This document shows, in pieces, positions 10,356-21,461 of a stretch of 64,000 nucleotides of DNA. Position 1 is the first letter of the stretch. Each line of letters begins with the position of its first letter. The DNA comes from Atherinomorus stipes (Eukaryota; Chordata; Actinopteri; Atheriniformes; Atherinidae): NCBI GenBank assembly GCA_023101725.1, contig JALJCO010009058.1:200001-264000 (forward strand), read 5' to 3'. Below the pieces are notes generated by a model that saw only the letters and a program-made list of their open reading frames with translations, had not been told where the DNA came from and ran no database searches. A program made the translations under genes and the position numbers.

Positions 10356-13300
10356 ATGCGGTTCCTGTCCGGACCTGGAGGATCCTCATCCACCTGCGTG
10401 CTCCTGGTCCTGGTCTTGGCGCGTGGCGGTCTCATGGAGAAGGTGAGTCAGACACATCTGTGGGGACAGGTGAGATCTGGGGGAGGTGGACCAGATCCTG
10501 GCCGACCCTGATCCGACAGACGAGAAAATGAATCCATCATTCCTCACAACACGTCACAGCTCACAGCAAAACCTGGACTTGAAGGACTACGGGACCTCCA
10601 CCTGGACTTGAAGGACTGCGGGACCTCTACCTGGACTTGAAGGACTGCGGGACCTCTACCTGGACTTGAAGGACTGCGGGACCTCTACCTGGACTTGAAG
10701 GACTGCGGGACCTCCACCTGGACTTGAAGGACTGCGGGACCTCCACCTGGACCTGAAGGACTACGGGACCTCCACCTGGACTTGTAGGACTACGGGACCT
10801 CCACCTGGACTTGAAGGACTGGGGGACCTCTACCTGGACTTGAAGGACTGCGGGACCTCTACCTGGACTTGAAGGACTGCGGGACCTCTACCTGGACCTG
10901 TAGGACTACGGGACCTCCACCTGGACCTGTAGGACTACGGGACCTCTACCTGGACCTGTAGGACTACGGGACCTCTACCTGGACCTGGAGGACTACGGGA
11001 CCTCTACTTGGACCTGTAGGACTACGAGACCTCCACCTGGACTTGAAGGACTACGGGACCTCCACCTGGACCTGGAGGACTACGGGACCTCCACCTGGAC
11101 TTGAAGGACTACGGGACCTCTACCTGGACTTGTAGGACTACGAGACCTCCACCTGGACTTGAAGGACTACGGGACCTCCACCTGGACCTGGAGGACTACG
11201 GGACCTCTACCTGGACCTGGAGGACTACGGGACCTCTACTTGGACCTGTAGGACTACGGGACCTCTACCTGGACCTGTAGGACTACGGGACCTCCACCTG
11301 GACCTGTAGGACTACGGGACCTCCACCTGGACCTGTAGGACTACGGGACCTCCACCTGGACCTGTAGGACTACGGGACCTCTACCTGGACCTGGAGGACT
11401 ACGGGACCTCTACCTGGACCTGGAGGACTACGGGACCTCTACCTGGACCTGTAGCACTACGGGACCTCTACCTGGACCTGGAGAACTACGGGACCTCTAC
11501 CTGGACCTGTAGCACTACGGGACCTCTACCTGGACCTGGAGGACTACGGGACCTCTACCTGGACCTGGAGGACTACGGGACCTCTACCTGGACCTGGAGA
11601 ACTACGGGACCTCTACCTGGAGTCGCTGTGGAGGACTACGGGACCTCTCAGACCTGGACTTTGGAGGACTACGGGACCCTACCTGGACCTGTGGAGCCAT
11701 TCCCCTACGGGACCTCTACCTGGACCTGGAGGACTACGGGACCTCTACCTGGACTTGGAGGACTACGGGACCTCTACCTGGACCTGTAGCACTACAGGAC
11801 CTCTACCTGGACCTGGAGGACTACGGGACCTCTACCTGGATATAAAAAGAAAAAAGTTATGCGATATTATCATATCAGAAAATCCTACTTAAAATCCATT
11901 ATCTATTCCAATAAAATAACTACTTGGAGGACTACGGGACCTCTACCTGGACTTGGAGGACTACGGGACCTCTACCTGGACCTGGAGGACTACGGGACCT
12001 CCAGCTGGACTGTATTCAGCTGCTTGTCAGGACTTGGCTGCAGCAGCTTTGCAGGAGCTCAGACTGAACTTTAACCCTGGTGAGAATGAGGCCACATGTT
12101 TGAGAATAAAACTGTTCAGGACCTGGTCTCAGCAGATCTGCTGGCAGCTGCTTCCTGGTGTCACACACACTCCTGTAGGAAAACACGTTCAGTCTGTTTA
12201 TTCAGCGTGTTTACAGCAACCTCAGTCGCCCAAAACTGGAACATTTTGAAGTATACAATAGTTTTTCAAATAACAAGAAACTTTAAAAAAGTAATAATAC
12301 ATTTTTAAAAAATGTCCTGAATTATATTTTAGTGAAATAAAATATTGTGGTTGAAAGGAATCATTTACAAACAAACAAAACTGTCCCGGACACATTAGAG
12401 CACCTTCCCCAAGAACAGTGGACCAGCATACCTGTCAACAGGTGCGGACGTCTGATTGGACGTTACAGAAAACACCTGATTGCCTCAAAGTGTTGCTCAA
12501 CAATATTTTAGCTTCAGAGCCCCATCATGCTTGTTTACTTGTTTTATTTTTTTGTATGTTTTTATTATTTCTGTTGAACCACAATTCAAAATCAGTCATG
12601 ATTTTCATAAAATTTTTATCGTCACTTTTGTCATTTTCAGTTTATTTCACTGACAGCTGATTTTTTTCCCCTCTTTAAAGGGAGGAGATGAATAATACTG
12701 AAGACGACTGCAGTCTAACACAGTTGTCAATAATCACCCTGAGAGTAGCCGGGGTGGATTGTGAAAAGTCATCTGACAGAAACCTTTATTAGCTCCAATT
12801 CACCAGATATAACTCTTATTTTTCTTTTCATTTAACATTAAAGAACAGCGCAACAGCTGCATCAGGATTCTGTCATTTATACTTCCAGAACCAGTTTGGG
12901 TTTAACGGGACAGAAATCTGGACGTCATCAGTGACGGAAACATCCGGATTTTACAGTGCCTTGCAAAAGTATTCAGCCCCCTTGAACCTTTCAACCTTTC
13001 GCCACATTTCAGGCTTCAAACTTAAAGATATAAAATTTCAATTTTTTGTCAAGAATCAAAAACAAGTGGGACACAATCGTGAAGTGGAACGAAATTTATT
13101 GGATAATTTAAACTTATTTAAAAAATAAAAAACTGAAAAGTGGGGCGTGCAATATTATTCGGCCCCCTTGCGTTAATACTTTGTAGCGCCACCTTTTGCT
13201 GCAATTACAGCTGCAAGTCGCTTGGGGTATGTCTCTATCAGTTTTGCACATGGAGAGACTGAAATTCTTGCCCATTCTTCCTTGCAAAACAGCTGGAGCT

Positions 13301-15869
13301 CAGTGAGGTTGGATGGAGAGCGTTTGTGAACAGCAGTCTTCAGCTCTTTCCACAGATTCTCCATTGGATTCAGGTCTGGACTTTGACTTGGCCATTCTAA
13401 CACCTGGATACGTTTATTTGTGAACCATTCCATTGTAGATTTGGCTTTATGTTTTGGATCATTGTCCTGTCGGAAGACAAATCTCCGTCCCAGTCTCAGG
13501 TCTTTTGCAGACTCCAACAGGTTTTCTTCCAGAATGGTCCTGTATTTGGCTCCATCCATCTTCCCATCAATTTTAACCATCTTCCCTGTCCCTGCTGAAG
13601 AAAAGCAGGCCCACACCATGATGCTGCCACCACCATGTTTGGCAGTGGGGATGGTGTGTTCAGGGTGATGAGCTGTGTTGCTTTTACGCCAAACATATCG
13701 TTTTGCATTGTGGCCAAAAAGTTTGATTTTGGTTTCATCTGACCAGAGCACCTTCTTCCACATGTTTGGTGTGTCCCCATGTGGCTTGTGGCAAACTTTA
13801 AACGAGACTTTTTATGGATATCTTTGAGAAATGGCTTTCTTCTTGCCAGCCACTCTTCCATAAAGGCCAGATTTGTGCAGTGTACGACTGATTGTTGTCC
13901 TATGGACAGACTCTCCCACCTCAGCTGTAGATCTCTGCAGTTCATCCAGAGCGATCATGGGCCTCTTGGCTGCATCTCTGATCAGTCTTCTCCTTGTTTG
14001 AGATGAAAGTTTGGAGGGACGGCCGGGTCTTGGTAGATTTGCAGTGGTCTGATACTCCTTCCATTTCAATATGATTGCTTGCACAGTGCTCCTTGAGATG
14101 TTTAAAGCTTGGGAAATCTTTTTGTATCCAAATCCGGCTTTAAACTTCTCCACAACAGTATCTCGGACCTGCCTGGTGTGTTCCTTGGTCTTCATGATGC
14201 TCTCTACGCTTTAAACAGAACCCTGAGACTATCACAGAGCAGGTGCATTTATATGGAGACTTGATTACACACAGGTGGATTCCATTTATCATCATCAGTC
14301 ATTTAGGACAACATTGGATCATTCAGAGATCCTCACTGAACTTCTGGAGTGAGTTTGCTGCACTGAAAGTAAAGGGGCCGAATAATATTGCACGCCCCAC
14401 TTTTCAGTTTTTTATTTCTTAAAAAAGTTTAAATTATCCAATAAATTTCGTTCCACTTCACGATTGTGTCCCACTTGTTGTTGATTCTTGACAAAAAATT
14501 GAAATTTTATATTTTTATGTTTGAAGCCTGAAATGTGGCGAAAGGTTGAAAGGTTCAAGGGGGCTGAATACTTTCGCAAGGCACTGTACATCTAAACAGG
14601 AGCTGCTGCTGAGGGGGACTGGTCCAGATAAACGGTCCAGTTGGGCCAGTTAGACCAGAACCAGCCTCTGATGGCAACACACCGATCCAAACATACCAGA
14701 AGCTGGTGCTTGACCTGGTCCCAGGCTGCAGAGAGGTCTACCAGAACCAGGCTGAAAACTGGACTGAAACTTTTCTAATATCTGACTAAAATCCAGTAGC
14801 GACATAACCACACATATCAGGTGCTGACCCGGCTCCGCTGGTCCCCACAGATCCGCGTCCAGGAGAACCTGTTCGTTCCTGCAGAAGCTTAAAATGTCTG
14901 GATTGTGTTAATCCTGGATTGTGTCTGCAGTCGGAGGGAGCTTTAACCGTGGTGGAGAACACAGGAGGAGGAGAAGAGGAGGTGACGGTCAATGATGAAG
15001 ATGAAGATGGTGATGAAGATTTAGAGGTGGTCCAACCCACTGAGCAGTGGCAGACTCTCAAACCAGGTACAGCGCTTCTTCTGATAAAATCCTTATTTAA
15101 TTTAACTTAAATGAAATGAAATGATGAAAAATGTTTAATCTCAGAAACTGATTAAATTCTGAATGAGAATATTTTATCTTTTATAAACAAAACTAAGACT
15201 AAAACTCAGAACATTTTTCTGAGATCTTTCATTTTAAACACATTGAGGAGCTCTTCTATTGTAAGACGGCAAAACTGAAACATCAGTGCAAACACGTGTC
15301 ACAATAAACGGTGCCGTGATGTGGCTTTCCTCGCCACTCCGACAGGAAGTGATGTAACAGGAGGAGAAAACGGGAGATGCACGGCGAGCAAGTGACTTGC
15401 TGTGTATCTCATACATGGCATTGGTCTGGCTGGAGTATCAGAACAGCCGTTTCCAGAACTTTGACCCGAGTGACAGCTGGACTGAAACGTTTCTAAGATC
15501 TGATTAAAATCCAGTTGCTACATAACCATAACTACATAATCGCTGCCCACAACTGTTATTTTATTTGATAAATAATTGAATAAAATACATTTTATTATAT
15601 TTTGCTGTTTTTTTCTTTGACTTTAAAATAAGGATAGAAAATTTAATTGAAATACACTTTTATTTTAGATAAATCAATTTGTATCTTGTTTTGGTTTTTT
15701 TTTTAATCATTCTTTCAATTTATTTAGTTATATTTGTATTTTCAGTTGTTGCTGCACAGCATCTATTTTTATTTTAGCATTCAGGATCATACACAAGCTG
15801 AATCAGGAAAAAGAAGAACAGTTACACCTTCTCCTCTGTGTATTGCTGCTGACTATGTGTGTGTGCGTG

Positions 15870-15937
<68 letters not shown>

Positions 15938-18900
15938 GTCAGGCAGTTCCAACCGGTTCCCATGTGAGACTGAACCTGCAGACGGGTCAGAGGGAGGTGA
16001 GGATGGGGGAGGAACAGCTGAAGTACTGGACCCAGAAGCACAGGTCCGTTCCTCCTCTTTACCTCTCCCTCTATAACCTACGGTGGAGGAAGGGTGAGGG
16101 GTGAAGGAAGGGTGAGGGGGGGGGGGGGGGGGGGACCAGATGGGGGTGTTGACAGTAACTGTATCTTTTTCAGGGAGAAGGAGACCAAGACCTCGTTCAC
16201 TCCTGAGGAGCTGAAACGAGCCATGAAAAAGATCAAGGAGGACCTGAACCCTGGTGGACATCAGGTAACGGACCAGTACAGACGTCAGTTAACAGACCAG
16301 TACAGGACCAGTACAGACATCAGGTAACAGACCAGGACAGAAATCAGGTAACGGACCAGTACAGACGTCAGTTAACGGACCAGTAGAGGCGTCAGGTAAC
16401 AGACCAGTACAGGACCAGTACAGACATCAGGTAACAGACCAGGACAGAAATCAGGTAACGGACCAGTACAGACGTCAGTTAACGGACCAGTACAGGCGTC
16501 AGGTAACAGACCAGTACAGGACCAGTACAGACATCATTTAACGGACCAGGACAGACGTCAGGTAGCGGACCAGTACAGACGTGGTTCAGTCTTGACTCGG
16601 ACCTTCTCAGAACCAGCTGCTGTGTGTCTGCAGGACTCTGTGGCGTCCAGGTTTCGTCCCCTAGAGGACTTGAAGAGGGACATGGCCCAGCTGGACCTCC
16701 TGGTGGAGACGGATGTTCAGGTACGTGGGTGTCTGCTGCAGTCTGGATGTGATGACTGTAGGATGATCCTCTGGTTTCAGTCATTCCTTGTAGAAAAGCT
16801 GAGTCTGGAAGAGACATGAGACATGGCAGCAAATCCCATCTTTGAGGACCGGTCGTGTTTGAACCGTGACTGGAGCAGAAAATGAAAAATTCTCGGTGAA
16901 ATGGATGATAAAGCTGAAACATTTCACTATTTCATGTGAAATCTTCTCTGATTGTGAATCTGATGCAGCAACATGTGTGTAAAAAGCTGGAACAGCAGCA
17001 ACAGAAGGCTGGAAGATAATAATAGCAGGAGACTTTAACATCTAATTATGTTACATGTTAGAGAATCATGTCTGGTTTAATGCAGAGCTGCCTGAGGGCC
17101 CCAGCACCACCACAATCCAGCATTGTCACCTGCACACAGAGATTCCTCTGGATTCTCTGAATCTTTGGATGATGTCATACGCTGTACCAGTCCCACTTTA
17201 TTTCACCCTATGGCAGTTTATTACAGTGTGACTGGGACCATGTGGGCCAGACGCTTTGCTCTTGTGGCCCACATGTGGCCCCTGGTCTTTATTTGAGGAT
17301 GACTGCCGTAGATGGTGGATCTTCAAAAACTTCCCACTTTCATGTTGAACATTTTTCTGAAACCATTCCAAACGTTTTGGACGCAATTTGTCCCAGATTG
17401 GTGAACCTCCGTCCATCTTTCCATCTGAGAGATCCACCATCTGCAGGGGCCATCCCCAGAATCATCTAATCCAGAATTATTGAATTCAGAATAATTAATT
17501 CCTAATTTAAAAGCATCATGTAACCTGCTTTTAAATTAGGAATTTAAAAGCTGGACAGGGCCGTTGTCAGCTTTTGGAGATGTTCTGGTTAAAACCAGTC
17601 TGGACCAGTTTGTTACTGGGATGTTTTTGCTCCATTCTTTTCTTCTTTTTTTATCCACTCACTAAACCAAACATGTTTCCATCCTGTTTCCAGGTGGAAT
17701 CAGATCTAATCAGAGACCAGAACCGTTTCAGACCGTGTTTTTGTGATCTTATTTGTCCCGCTGCATGCTCCAGTCCTCGGACCAGATCCTTCTCGTGGTC
17801 CCGAGGACTTATTTTAAAACAACAGACTTGCTGTTGTTGTTGTCTCCAGAATAGTGGATCAGGAGGACAGCGGCAGGAGGACGGAGGCAGGGGGACAGAG
17901 GCAGGGGGACAGAGGCAGGGGGACAGAGGCAGGGCTATAGAGTCTCTTACAAAGCAGCTGAAGACATTTTTACTGGGACACGCTTTGATCTGACTGGACT
18001 TGTGACTGGCTGTTCCGTGCCTTGTGTTTATCCTGTGTTGGTTTTATGAGGTGTTCTGTGAAAGCTGCTACACAAATAAAGTTTCTTCTTCTTCAGTGTA
18101 AAAAGTCTGTAGAAGTAAAGTTGTTTATTCACGTTCATTTGTTGTTGTTCCAGATCATAAAGCGCTTGTTGGAGCAGCTGAACAGCAGCAGCACGACTCC
18201 TGAGCAGAAACTGAGTATCCTGCTGGAGCTGGAGTACCTGGTCCACCAGGTAACTGGTGATGATGTCATCCTCAGGTTCTCAGGTGGGACGTGGTCTCAC
18301 ATGGTTTCTGCTGTCAGGTGGACAATGCTCAGATGCTGTGCTCCCTGGGGGGCCTGCAGCTCATCCTGGAGGGTCTGAACAGCTCTGACAGCAGGTTACA
18401 GGAGAGCTCCGCCTTCGTTCTGGGATCTGCACTGTCAAGGTAAAACCCCAATGCATCCTTCCTTCCTTCCTTCCTTCCATCCATCCACTCACCCACTCAT
18501 CTACCAAGATGGGTGGTAAACATCATTTCAGGTTTAATAGGTCAAGTTCACCTTCATGTCAACTGTGAGGGCGGTGATTTTTTTTGTTATTTTAAATAAC
18601 TCATCTGTTATTTAATCTTGAAATGACACATAATTAGGGCCGTGTCCTTCTGATTGACAGGTGACAGATGGGCTGTCACCTATCAGGTCCCATCAGACGC
18701 CTGTCCACCCGCCATCTCACATCTCTGCTCCTCCTGCAGCAACCCAGCGGTTCAGGTCCGAGCGGTGGAGAGCGGCGCTCTGCAGACCCTCCTCACATCT
18801 CTGGTCACAGCTCCAACGTTGCGCATCAAGAAGAAGGTCGGACACACGTCCACTTCCTGTCCAGACACACAGACACACAGATACGCCCACCTCACCTGTG

Positions 18901-19920
18901 ACGTTCCTGTTCAGGTCCTGTTCGCTGTCGCCTCCCTCTTACGTCACTTCCCGTATGCGCAGAGACACTTTCTGTCCCACGGGGGTCTGCAGGTCCTGTT
19001 GGAGCTGTTCAGGGCCGATGGAGGCGGGATCCTCCGAACCCGCGTCGTCACCATGATACACGACATGATTTTAGAGAAGGTATGACGGCTGATGTGGAGA
19101 GTGGGTCTATCTGCGGCTCGCAAGACAGAGGCGTGTCAGAAAGTGGGTGTCATGTCGTAGAGTGACGTCACTCTACGGCACGCCCACCAGACCTATGAGA
19201 GAACTGTAAAATCTAACCCTGACAAGACCCACCCACTATATGACACGCCCACTATATGACACGCCCACTATAGGACACGCCCCTGGGATTGCAAGCCACA
19301 GATAGATGCACTTAGTGGAAAGCATCGTTGATGGAGGATGTGGGAGGTTTCTGGGACTAGAACTGGGTCCTGCTCGGTAACATGGACGTGTCTCCATGTG
19401 TCCCGGCAGGACGTGCATGGACATGTGGTCTGCATGTGTCTCTGTCCCTGGTTTTAATGCATCTCCTTTGTGGTGTCAGGAGCTGATGCTGCAGGCGGGT
19501 CTGGACCAGGTCCAGGATCCGGCCCATGAGGAACGGCTACGTCAGTACTCAGAGGTTTCCCTGCAGGGGGAGCTGCTGGAGGACGGCTGGTGCCGCCTGG
19601 TTCCGACGCTGCTGCAGTCCAAGGAGCACGACTACAGGGAGAAGGTGGTCAGGACCCGGGTCGGAGGATGAACCAGGTCCCTCCAGGTCAAAGACATTAA
19701 TCATAGCTGGTTTGTTTTCCAGGCTCTGCGGGCTCTGCTGGCCATGGCCCCCGTGTGTTTGGATCAGTACCGCTCAGACGGCTCTCTACTGGGCTCCCTG
19801 CTGTCTCTCAGACTCCAGTACCAGGACATGGTCCAGTCTGAGATGATCCTTGGAGACGAGACCAGCTACTTTACAGAGATCTTGGAGCTGATAGAAGCTC
19901 TGCACGGGAAGATGAAATGA
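10356..19920 (+). CDS. sil1: SIL1 nucleotide exchange factor (BiP co-chaperone), complete
   Basis: SIL1 is an ER-lumenal armadillo-type protein that opens BiP's nucleotide site to exchange ADP for ATP; human loss causes Marinesco-Sjogren syndrome. Coding exons: 10356-10442, 14931-15066, 15938-16043, 16174-16264, 16634-16720, 18154-18249, 18318-18439, 18740-18836, 18915-19079, 19480-19644, 19723-19920. Phases fit throughout, giving 449 residues (human 461). Seen in order: a signal peptide with core CVLLVLVLA; an acidic linker; [20 protein letters not shown], almost as in human; then ARM repeats, including [13 protein letters not shown] and [10 protein letters not shown]. The start was chosen for its CACCATGC context and signal peptide. 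The last residues are GKMK, where human has KELR. The exon 10 donor (GAGAAG then GTGGTC) gives an ungapped match to human. Likely controlled by the upstream ERSE-II. Confidence 0.97.
10575..12010 (+). repeat. 29-bp minisatellite in sil1 intron 1, about 46 copies
   Basis: The unit is close to CTGGACCTGGAGGACTACGG followed by GACCTCTAC. It is tandemly repeated almost without interruption from about 10575 to 11838, then again at about 11924-12010. Between them is an 85-base unrelated AT-rich insert (about 11839-11923). Variants TTGAAGG, CTGTAGG and CTGGAGG, and CTACGGG versus CTGCGGG, cluster in blocks, which indicates local duplication. A slightly scrambled patch lies at about 11620-11705. As 29 is not divisible by three, all frames are read; the short open frames across it are not genes. 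Confidence 0.95.
12255..12712. mobile_element. MITE copy, Tc1/mariner-like, in sil1 intron 1
   Basis: This copy shares CAAATAACAAGAAACT, ACTGTCCCGGACACATTAGA and a right terminus ending GAAGACGACTGCA with the copies at 7988-8556 and 28485-28800. No protein is encoded. Confidence 0.6.
12954..14586 (-). mobile_element. Full-length but inactivated Tc1-like transposon in sil1 intron 1
   Basis: The ends CAGTGCCTTGCAAAAGTATT and its near-exact inverse at 14566-14586 are flanked by TA on both sides (12952-12953, 14587-14588), the Tc1/mariner signature. The inverted repeats are long, about 210 bp, with an inner arm beginning near 13140 (GTGGGGCGTGCAATATTATT) mirrored near 14380. The transposase runs on the - strand and is broken by frameshifts (separate entry). 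It lies antisense to sil1. Confidence 0.93.
13173..14195 (-). pseudogene. Tc1-like transposase, DD34E, frameshifted
   Basis: The start at 14195 gives a paired-like HTH DNA-binding region with [15 protein letters not shown], a GRPSKL hook and a second helix-turn-helix up to about 13812. That frame then dies in QRYP and stop. A second frame continues the protein ([18 protein letters not shown]), and a third resumes at 13763 with [20 protein letters not shown] and runs to the stop at 13173. Catalytic residues are present: D in WSDETK, D in RQDNDPKH, E in [11 protein letters not shown], spaced as in DD34E. Two single-base losses around 13835 and 13765 would account for the breaks. The family is certain; the element cannot make its own protein as it stands. 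Confidence 0.93.
15872..15934 (+). repeat. (TG)31 tract forming the 3' splice-site tract of sil1 exon 3
   Basis: Thirty-one uninterrupted TG units run directly into CAG at 15935-15937, the acceptor of sil1 exon 3 (15938). No C/T-rich polypyrimidine tract lies between them. A shorter impure TG stretch precedes at 15855-15870. Confidence 0.95.
16118..16134 (+). repeat. Poly-G run in sil1 intron 3
   Basis: A run of about 17 G follows two GTGAGGG-type units in the 130-base intron between sil1 exons 3 and 4, about 40 bases before the exon 4 acceptor. Its length is uncertain because homopolymers are often miscalled. Confidence 0.6.
16259..16590 (+). repeat. Minisatellite that includes the sil1 exon 4 donor site
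   Basis: Units of about 24-25 bp of the type TCAGGTAACGGACCAGTACA, GACG begin at the last bases of exon 4 (CATCAG then GTAACGG at 16265) and continue through intron 4. CAGGTAAC or CAGGTAGC recurs near 16320, 16345, 16393, 16429, 16453, 16500 and 16559. GACCAGTACAG recurs many times. The real donor is therefore one unit of the array. Confidence 0.9.
16721..18153 (+). other. sil1 intron 5, with retroposon-like tail
   Basis: This intron of about 1.4 kb has no supported gene. A 16-bp G/A-rich minisatellite (GGCAGGGGGACAGA) lies at about 17873-17935. A retroposon-like tail ending GCTACACAAATAAAGTTTCT, with a CTT repeat, lies at about 17940-18095; similar tails are common in fish interspersed repeats. 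The rest has no recognised content. Confidence 0.6.
19104..19309. mobile_element. Palindromic MITE rich in CRE and CACGCCC motifs (sil1 intron 9)
   Basis: Ends GGTCTATCTGCGGCTCGCAA and TTGCAAGCCACAGATAGA are inverted copies. Inside are TGACGTCA (about 19163-19170) and at least five CACGCCC boxes in tandem. A second, longer copy in the opposite orientation lies at 26537-26816, upstream of uvssa. Confidence 0.8.
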
Positions 19921-21460
19921 AAGCTTCACCAGGTGGGACAGAGACACGTCTGCAGAGATAAAAAGCAACCAAACATGAGCCCCGGATGCAAATCCAGGAC
20001 CGCCAAGGTCTGTTTGAGGATGCGAAGCTGAGCTGACCCGTTCATCTTTGGTTGGTGGGAGGATTTATGGGAAGGACAGCGTGGTTTCTCGGCTTTTGTT
20101 ACTCTGAGGTGACTTTGTTCCCTCACAGCTTCTCATTCAGTTAGATTTGATGTTAAAAAGCAGGTCTGCAGGAGTCCAGCTGCTGTGTGGGAGCAGGTCT
20201 GCAGGTGTGGTGGGGTCTGGATCTGCAGCCTCACCAACGCTCTGTGAACATCCAGACTTTTTTCTGTCTGATTAGAACATTTCTGCTTCATGATGTCTGT
20301 TCAGCTTTTCACAAAGAACCCATTTTGCTGCATGTTGCTGGTCCACGTCTCCAGTTTCCAAAAGCCAGACTCAGTCTGATCCTATGGAGGACCAAAACCA
20401 CCATCATTAAAAAAAAAAAAACAAAAGATCAAAATGAAAAAAATAAATGTTATTTTTTTACGCGATTCATTTATCCAGTTATTCATCAGATATTTTTAGT
20501 TCTATATTAATTTATTGTTCTGCTTTTTCCATGTTTAGCTATTTTTCACATTTTTTTCCCTGATGGTCATTTTCTTTTTTTATTTCACATTTATTTATTG
20601 ATTCATTTTTACTTTTTGCACATTTTCTATTATACACACCCTTATTTTCCCTCTCTTCCACTCCCCCCAGAGTTGTCTATATATCACCATGCATGTACCG
20701 TAATGGAAAGAGTGGGAAAATAAATGTTTTAACTAGGAAAAATGGAAATGTGCATAAGTAAAAAATAAATGCATAAATAAATGGAAGTAAAACAAATGTA
20801 AAACAATAATAAATCAACATGGATGCAAATGTAAAGTCAGCCACAAAAATGAATAAATGGAAAATGGAAAAACATTTATTTTGATTAGGGCAGTTTTGGT
20901 CTTCAGTACTGTTCAGCTTAGTGAAAGTCATTTTTCTGCAGCTACAGACTAAAATCCAGACTCAAGTGAAGAGGCAACAGTAGATTATTTATTGTTATTT
21001 ATTTAACCTTTATTTAACCAGGCAATGACATCAAGAACAAGATTCTTATTTACAATGCCGGCCTGGCAAGTGCCATAGGCACCTGTAGGGCAAGTGGGAG
21101 AGGGGAACACAAATAAAAAATAAATAAAATCAGTAAACATTAAAACAATTAATTGGAAAGGTGCTGTGATTTGGGTCAACAGGGTTGAGTCAAACTAATT
21201 AAATTTAAAAAAATCCTTTTTGTGATCAGTTGGGTTCTTCGGGGTGTTGTCCAAATAATGTTTATTTATTTTGTTATTAATTTAGAAGTAAATCATTGAA
21301 ACATGCTGGTGTATGTTTGCTGGTTTTGGAGCTTTGATATGATTGATGAGCTGATCAGTGGGCAGTCTAATTCCACAGAAAAACACACATATATTAATTA
21401 CATCATATGATTCTGTTCACACCTTATATGTCAATATAATTAAGTAAATATATGCAGTTA
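19921..21460. other. sil1 3' UTR and AT-rich spacer
   Basis: No gene was found after the sil1 stop. Candidate poly(A) signals AATAAA occur at 20442-20447 and again near 20719. At about 21000-21100 is a common fish interspersed repeat with ATTTAACCAGGCAATGACAT and TTCTTATTTACAATG. Otherwise the sequence is AT-rich and unremarkable. Confidence 0.5.
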
Positions 21461-21461
21461 G

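Noticed and set aside
15803..16261. 152-codon - strand frame with a poly-(Thr-His) stretch
   Set aside because: It is the antisense of sil1 exons 3-4 and the (TG)n tract.
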